A stretch of DNA of 18,280 nucleotides from assembly GCA_902492655.1 (NCBI GenBank), contig CABUMF010000040.1:1-18280 (forward strand). Reading direction: 5' to 3'. A program made the translations under genes and the position numbers. The notes beneath the pieces were generated by a model that was given only the letters and a program-made list of their open reading frames with translations, did not search any database and had not been told where the DNA came from. The DNA comes from an uncultured Eubacteriales bacterium. Lineage in GTDB: Bacteria; Bacillota; Clostridia; HGM11514. This document shows positions 14,703 through 18,280 of this stretch, piece by piece. The number at the start of each line of letters is the position of its first letter. The first letter of the stretch is position 1.

Positions 14703-16475
14703 ATGGCAAACCATGAACTTCCAAAGCCGCAGATGCAGGCGTTTATACGCTGTAAGACTTCTCCGACCGATGAGCAGATGTCAAAATTAAAGGCTTTTCT
14801 TGACGGAAAGTATGAAAATCTCGTAAGCCTTACATGGACCGAGGATAAGTCTGTAACAGACGGCTTTCGCATTGAGATAGGGACGGTTTTTGAAAACGGC
14901 TGGAGTCTTGATGAGGTTTATGACTGGAGTATTGAAGGAAAGGCTCATCAGCTTAAACAAAAAATATCGGACGCCATAAAAAACCGTAGCGATGTAATGC
15001 CTCTCATAAGGGAAACCGCAGGCGCATGGCAGCCTGTTCCGGAGGCGGATGAGGTCGGTACGGTTTTGACCGTAGGTGACGGGATTGCCGCTGTTTCAGG
15101 TCTTGAAAATGCCGAATACGGCGAAATTCTCGTTTTTGACAGCGGTATAAGAGGTATGATTCTTGATTTGAAAGAGAATTATATCGGTTGTGTTATTTTC
15201 GGTGATGACTCCGATATTGAAGAAGGAAGCCTTGTAAGACGAACCGGAAAAATTGCAGGTATGCCTGTGGGAGAAGGCTTTCTCGGAAGGATAACGGATG
15301 CTCTCGGTTCTCCGATTGACGGCAAGGGAGTTATCAAGGCGGAGGAGTATTTGCCGATTGAAAGTCCGGCTCCAGGTATTATTGACCGTCAGCCGGTAGA
15401 TAAGCCCATGGAAACGGGGATTCTTACCATAGATTCAATGTTTCCTATCGGCAGAGGTCAGCGTGAGCTCATAATCGGCGACAGACAGACAGGAAAAACT
15501 GCCATTGCGCTTGATACAATTCTTAACCAGAAGGGTAAAGGCGTTATTTGTATTTATGTTGCAATAGGTCAGAAGGCGTCCTCGGTTGCAAAGCTCGCAG
15601 AATCCATAAAAAAACACGGAGCTTCGGAATACACTGTTATTGTGAACGCATCGGCAAGCGAACCTACTCCGCTCCAGTACATCGCCCCGTACGCAGGCTG
15701 TGCAATGGGTGAATACTTTATGAGGCGTGGGAAGGATGTTTTGATTGTATATGATGATTTGTCAAAGCATGCGATTGCTTACCGAACCCTGAGCCTTCTT
15801 CTTGAACGCTCGCCCGGGCGTGAAGCGTATCCCGGCGATGTTTTTTATCTTCATTCAAGGCTTCTTGAAAGGTCTGCTCATCTGTCCGATGAGCTTGGCG
15901 GAGGAAGCATGACGGCACTCCCGATAGTAGAAACTCAGGCAGGGGATGTTTCTGCGTATATACCGACCAATATTATTTCGATAACAGACGGTCAGATTTT
16001 TCTCGAAAGCGATTTGTTCTTTTCCGGTCAGCGTCCGGCGGTTAATATCGGTCTTTCGGTTTCCCGTGTCGGCGGAGCGGCTCAGACAAAAGCTATGAAA
16101 ACGGCGTGCGGCTCAATAAGGCTTGACCTTGCCCAGTATCGAGAAATGGAAGTGTTTACGCAGTTTTCAAGCGACCTTGACGAGGTTACCAAAAGACAGC
16201 TTCACTACGGTCAGGGGCTTATGCAGATATTAAAGCAGCCCCAGTACGATCCGTTGTCGCAAAGCCGCCAGATAATACTTCTTGTTGCGGCAACATCCCA
16301 TGTTTTTGCGGATATTCCCGTTAAGGAAATTTTTGATTGCAGCAGAAAGCTTTCGGAATATGTTGAAAATACATTGCCTGAGGTTTGTGCGGAAATAGAT
16401 AATACAGGGCTTCTTTCGGATGAAAACAGAAAAAAGATTGAAGACTGTTCCAAAGAATTTATTGTTAATTATTAA
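14703..16475 (+). CDS. atpA: ATP synthase alpha subunit with fused delta-subunit C-terminal domain
   Basis: This 590-residue protein is an alpha subunit with about 90 extra N-terminal residues. The alpha part is complete: GTVLTVGDGIAAVSGL at 119, P-loop GDRQTGKT at 259-266 (169-176 in E. coli), the YDDLSKHAIAYR segment, and the arginine-finger segment SVSRVGGAAQTKAMK. The extension resembles the C-terminal domain of delta: SPTDEQMSKLKAFL like the delta helix, TEDKSVTDGFRIEIG like the D-KSV-G strand pair, and YDWSIEGKAHQLKQKI like IDGS-RGRLERL. The delta N-terminal six-helix domain, which normally binds the alpha N-terminus, is absent, and no separate atpH lies between atpF and this gene. AAGGAG sits 8 bases before the ATG, so the fusion starts where translation starts. 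Alpha identity is certain; delta-domain identity rests on aligned motifs. Confidence 0.93.
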   Translation: MANHELPKPQMQAFIRCKTSPTDEQMSKLKAFLDGKYENLVSLTWTEDKSVTDGFRIEIGTVFENGWSLDEVYDWSIEGKAHQLKQKISDAIKNRSDVMPLIRETAGAWQPVPEADEVGTVLTVGDGIAAVSGLENAEYGEILVFDSGIRGMILDLKENYIGCVIFGDDSDIEEGSLVRRTGKIAGMPVGEGFLGRITDALGSPIDGKGVIKAEEYLPIESPAPGIIDRQPVDKPMETGILTIDSMFPIGRGQRELIIGDRQTGKTAIALDTILNQKGKGVICIYVAIGQKASSVAKLAESIKKHGASEYTVIVNASASEPTPLQYIAPYAGCAMGEYFMRRGKDVLIVYDDLSKHAIAYRTLSLLLERSPGREAYPGDVFYLHSRLLERSAHLSDELGGGSMTALPIVETQAGDVSAYIPTNIISITDGQIFLESDLFFSGQRPAVNIGLSVSRVGGAAQTKAMKTACGSIRLDLAQYREMEVFTQFSSDLDEVTKRQLHYGQGLMQILKQPQYDPLSQSRQIILLVAATSHVFADIPVKEIFDCSRKLSEYVENTLPEVCAEIDNTGLLSDENRKKIEDCSKEFIVNY

Positions 16476-16492
16476 AGGCAGGTGGGCGTGAA

Positions 16493-17410
16493 TTGGCAAG
16501 CACAAAGGAAATCAAAAACCATATAAAAAGCGTGCGTGATACAAAAAAAATCACCAATGCCATGTATATGATTTCGTCAATGAAAATGCGCAAGGTTAAA
16601 GCCGACCTTGACAAAACACGCCCGTATTTTGATGCCATTCAAAGCGAAATCAAGAGAATATTCAGGACGGTAAAAGGGGTTAACAACCGATATTTTTATC
16701 CGGAAGACGGTGTTACCGAGCTTAACGGGACCTATGCTTGTCTTGTTATCACAGCAGATAAAGGGCTTGCGGGTATGTATAATCAGAATGTTATAAAAGA
16801 GGCGGAAAAGCTTCTTTCCGATCATCCCGATACAAAGCTTTTTGTTGTGGGAGAATACGGAAGACATTATTTTTCCCGTCATAACATCCCTATTGAGCGA
16901 AGCTTTTTATACACCGCTCAAAACCCCACAATGCAACGTGCAAGAGAAATAAGCGAAATACTTTTGCAGATGTTCGATGAAAAAAAGGCAGAAAAGATTT
17001 ATATTATTTATACGGATATGAAAAACAGTATTTGCGAAAATGCAAAGGTTGAAAGGCTTTTGCCGTTTCACAGAAAGCGTTTTGCATCAAATCAAAACGA
17101 GAAAACGGTTAAGGCACCCTTTGATTTCACTCCTTCGGTGGGGCAAGTGCTTGATAATATAATTCCGAGCTATGTTTCCGGGTATATATACAGCGCCCTT
17201 GTTGACAGCTTTTGCAGTGAGCAAAACGCCCGCATGACGGCGATGGATTCTGCCAACCGTAATGCCGAAAAGCTTCTTTCACAGCTGCTTGTTCAGTATA
17301 ATCGGGTGCGTCAATCGGCTATTACTCAGGAAATTACCGAGGTTTCGTCAGGCGCAAAGGCACTTAAGAGGAGAAACAAAAATCAGAATGACGAGGTGAA
17401 CGGCTTATGA
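16493..17410 (+). CDS. atpG: ATP synthase F1 subunit gamma
   Basis: Gamma is the central rotor shaft that couples c-ring rotation to the catalytic sites. The N-terminus ASTKEIKNHIKSVRDTKKIT is the family signature, and the C-terminal helix MDSANRNAEKLLSQLLVQYNRVRQ with ITQEITEVSSGAKAL is complete. The central domain with CLVITADKGLAGMYNQ is normal, and the 305-residue length is slightly long, from a basic and acidic tail. The start is TTG after AGGTGGG; no in-frame ATG fits the conserved N-terminus. Its stop overlaps the atpD start (ATGA), which couples gamma and beta translation. Confidence 0.95.
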   Translation: MASTKEIKNHIKSVRDTKKITNAMYMISSMKMRKVKADLDKTRPYFDAIQSEIKRIFRTVKGVNNRYFYPEDGVTELNGTYACLVITADKGLAGMYNQNVIKEAEKLLSDHPDTKLFVVGEYGRHYFSRHNIPIERSFLYTAQNPTMQRAREISEILLQMFDEKKAEKIYIIYTDMKNSICENAKVERLLPFHRKRFASNQNEKTVKAPFDFTPSVGQVLDNIIPSYVSGYIYSALVDSFCSEQNARMTAMDSANRNAEKLLSQLLVQYNRVRQSAITQEITEVSSGAKALKRRNKNQNDEVNGL

Positions 17411-18280
17411 ATACAGGAAGAATAGTTGAGATTTCGGGACCGGTTATAGATTGCCGGTTTGAAGCAGGGCATCTCCCAAAAATAAAAGAAGCATTAACGG
17501 TATGCGTTGACGGGCAAGTGCGAACCATGGAGGTTGCAAAGCACGTCGGGCATGACACGGTTCGTTGCATACTTCTGGCAGAAAGCGAAAAGCTTTCAAG
17601 AGGAATGGCGGTTACGGCAACCGGCGCCGGCATTAAGGTTCCTGTAGGCGATTGCACCCTCGGAAGAATGTTCAATGTTTTGGGGCAGCCAATCGACGGG
17701 GGAGAAGAAATACCCGAAACCGCAGAGCGAAACGAAATCCACAGAAAGGCTCCGGGCTTTGACGAACAAAGACCTGCCGTTGAGATATTGGAAACGGGAA
17801 TTAAGGTTATCGACCTTTTGGAGCCTTATCCCAAAGGCGGTAAAATCGGTCTTTTCGGCGGTGCTGGTGTAGGAAAAACCGTGCTTATTCAGGAGCTTAT
17901 TCACAATGTTGCAATGGAGCACGGAGGATATTCTGTTTTTACCGGCGTAGGAGAGCGTAGCCGTGAGGGGAACGACCTTTGGACCGAAATGCACGAAAGC
18001 GGCGTTTCGGATAAGACTGCTCTTGTGTTCGGGCAGATGAATGAATCGCCCGGTGTGCGTATGAGGGTTGCTCTATCCGGGCTTACCATGGCGGAGTATT
18101 TTAGGGATCGCCAGCATAAGGATGTACTTCTGTTTATAGATAATATTTTCCGTTTTGTACAGGCAGGAAGCGAGGTTTCCACTCTTTTGGGGCGTATGCC
18201 TTCAGCGGTTGGTTATCAGCCTACGTTGGCGTCTGAAATGGGTGCGCTTCAGGAGCGAATAACATCAACAAAAAACGGTT
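17407..18280 (+). CDS. atpD: ATP synthase F1 subunit beta (3' end outside window)
   Basis: Beta holds the catalytic nucleotide sites. The visible 291 residues start MNTGRIVEISGPVIDCRF. They contain the P-loop GGAGVGKT (151-158), the catalytic-base segment VGERSREGNDLW with Glu183, and FGQMNESPGVRMRVALSG, then LLFIDNIFRFVQAGSEVS and GRMPSAVGYQPTL. No disruption is seen before the window edge. The ATG overlaps the gamma stop. The epsilon gene atpC, if present, would lie beyond the edge. Confidence 0.95.
   Translation, partial: MNTGRIVEISGPVIDCRFEAGHLPKIKEALTVCVDGQVRTMEVAKHVGHDTVRCILLAESEKLSRGMAVTATGAGIKVPVGDCTLGRMFNVLGQPIDGGEEIPETAERNEIHRKAPGFDEQRPAVEILETGIKVIDLLEPYPKGGKIGLFGGAGVGKTVLIQELIHNVAMEHGGYSVFTGVGERSREGNDLWTEMHESGVSDKTALVFGQMNESPGVRMRVALSGLTMAEYFRDRQHKDVLLFIDNIFRFVQAGSEVSTLLGRMPSAVGYQPTLASEMGALQERITSTKNG

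Overview
The window comes from a low-to-mid GC Gram-positive, most likely a gut- or rumen-type member of the Clostridia. This rests on strong AGGAGG-type ribosome-binding sites, canonical sigma-A promoters with extended -10 boxes, several TTG starts, a tRNA-Leu without an encoded CCA, and the style of the proteins (MATE exporter, small HD protein, GGSIT-type SGNH hydrolase). No species can be named from the sequence alone. I see no insertion sequence, prophage, CRISPR array or rRNA.

Left part (1-8216, all minus strand). Reading in the direction of transcription, a MATE exporter, a short-chain dehydrogenase and a cytoplasmic right-handed beta-helix protein form a tight run with a 13-bp gap and then an ATGA overlap. 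After a 62-bp gap comes a restriction-modification set: an adenine methyltransferase split into two cistrons by one in-frame TAA, then a GIY-YIG nuclease/SF2 helicase fusion that runs off the left edge. All six genes could be read from one promoter upstream of the MATE gene, although the restriction genes may have their own.

Middle part (8217-12632). A phosphoribosyltransferase gene diverges from the MATE gene; near-identical inverted sequences cover the two -10 boxes. A shared terminator separates it from a convergent, translationally coupled PHP phosphoesterase and SGNH hydrolase pair. That pair diverges from a small HD-domain gene whose -35 box lies 7 bp away. An FkbM-like methyltransferase gene follows on the minus strand.

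Right part (12591-18280, plus strand). A tRNA-Leu(CAA) gene with its own promoter and terminator precedes the F-type ATP synthase operon: atpB (a), atpE (c), atpF (b), an atpA-type gene, atpG (gamma) and the start of atpD (beta). This operon holds the most unusual material. There is no free atpH (delta); instead the alpha subunit carries about 90 extra N-terminal residues that match the C-terminal, b-binding domain of delta. The c subunit carries a signal peptide and lacks the sodium-ligand glutamine. The atpB-atpE gap can form a perfect 10-bp hairpin whose GC-rich loop is complementary to the sequence just before the atpE ribosome-binding site. A perfect 12-bp inverted repeat overlaps the operon promoter.
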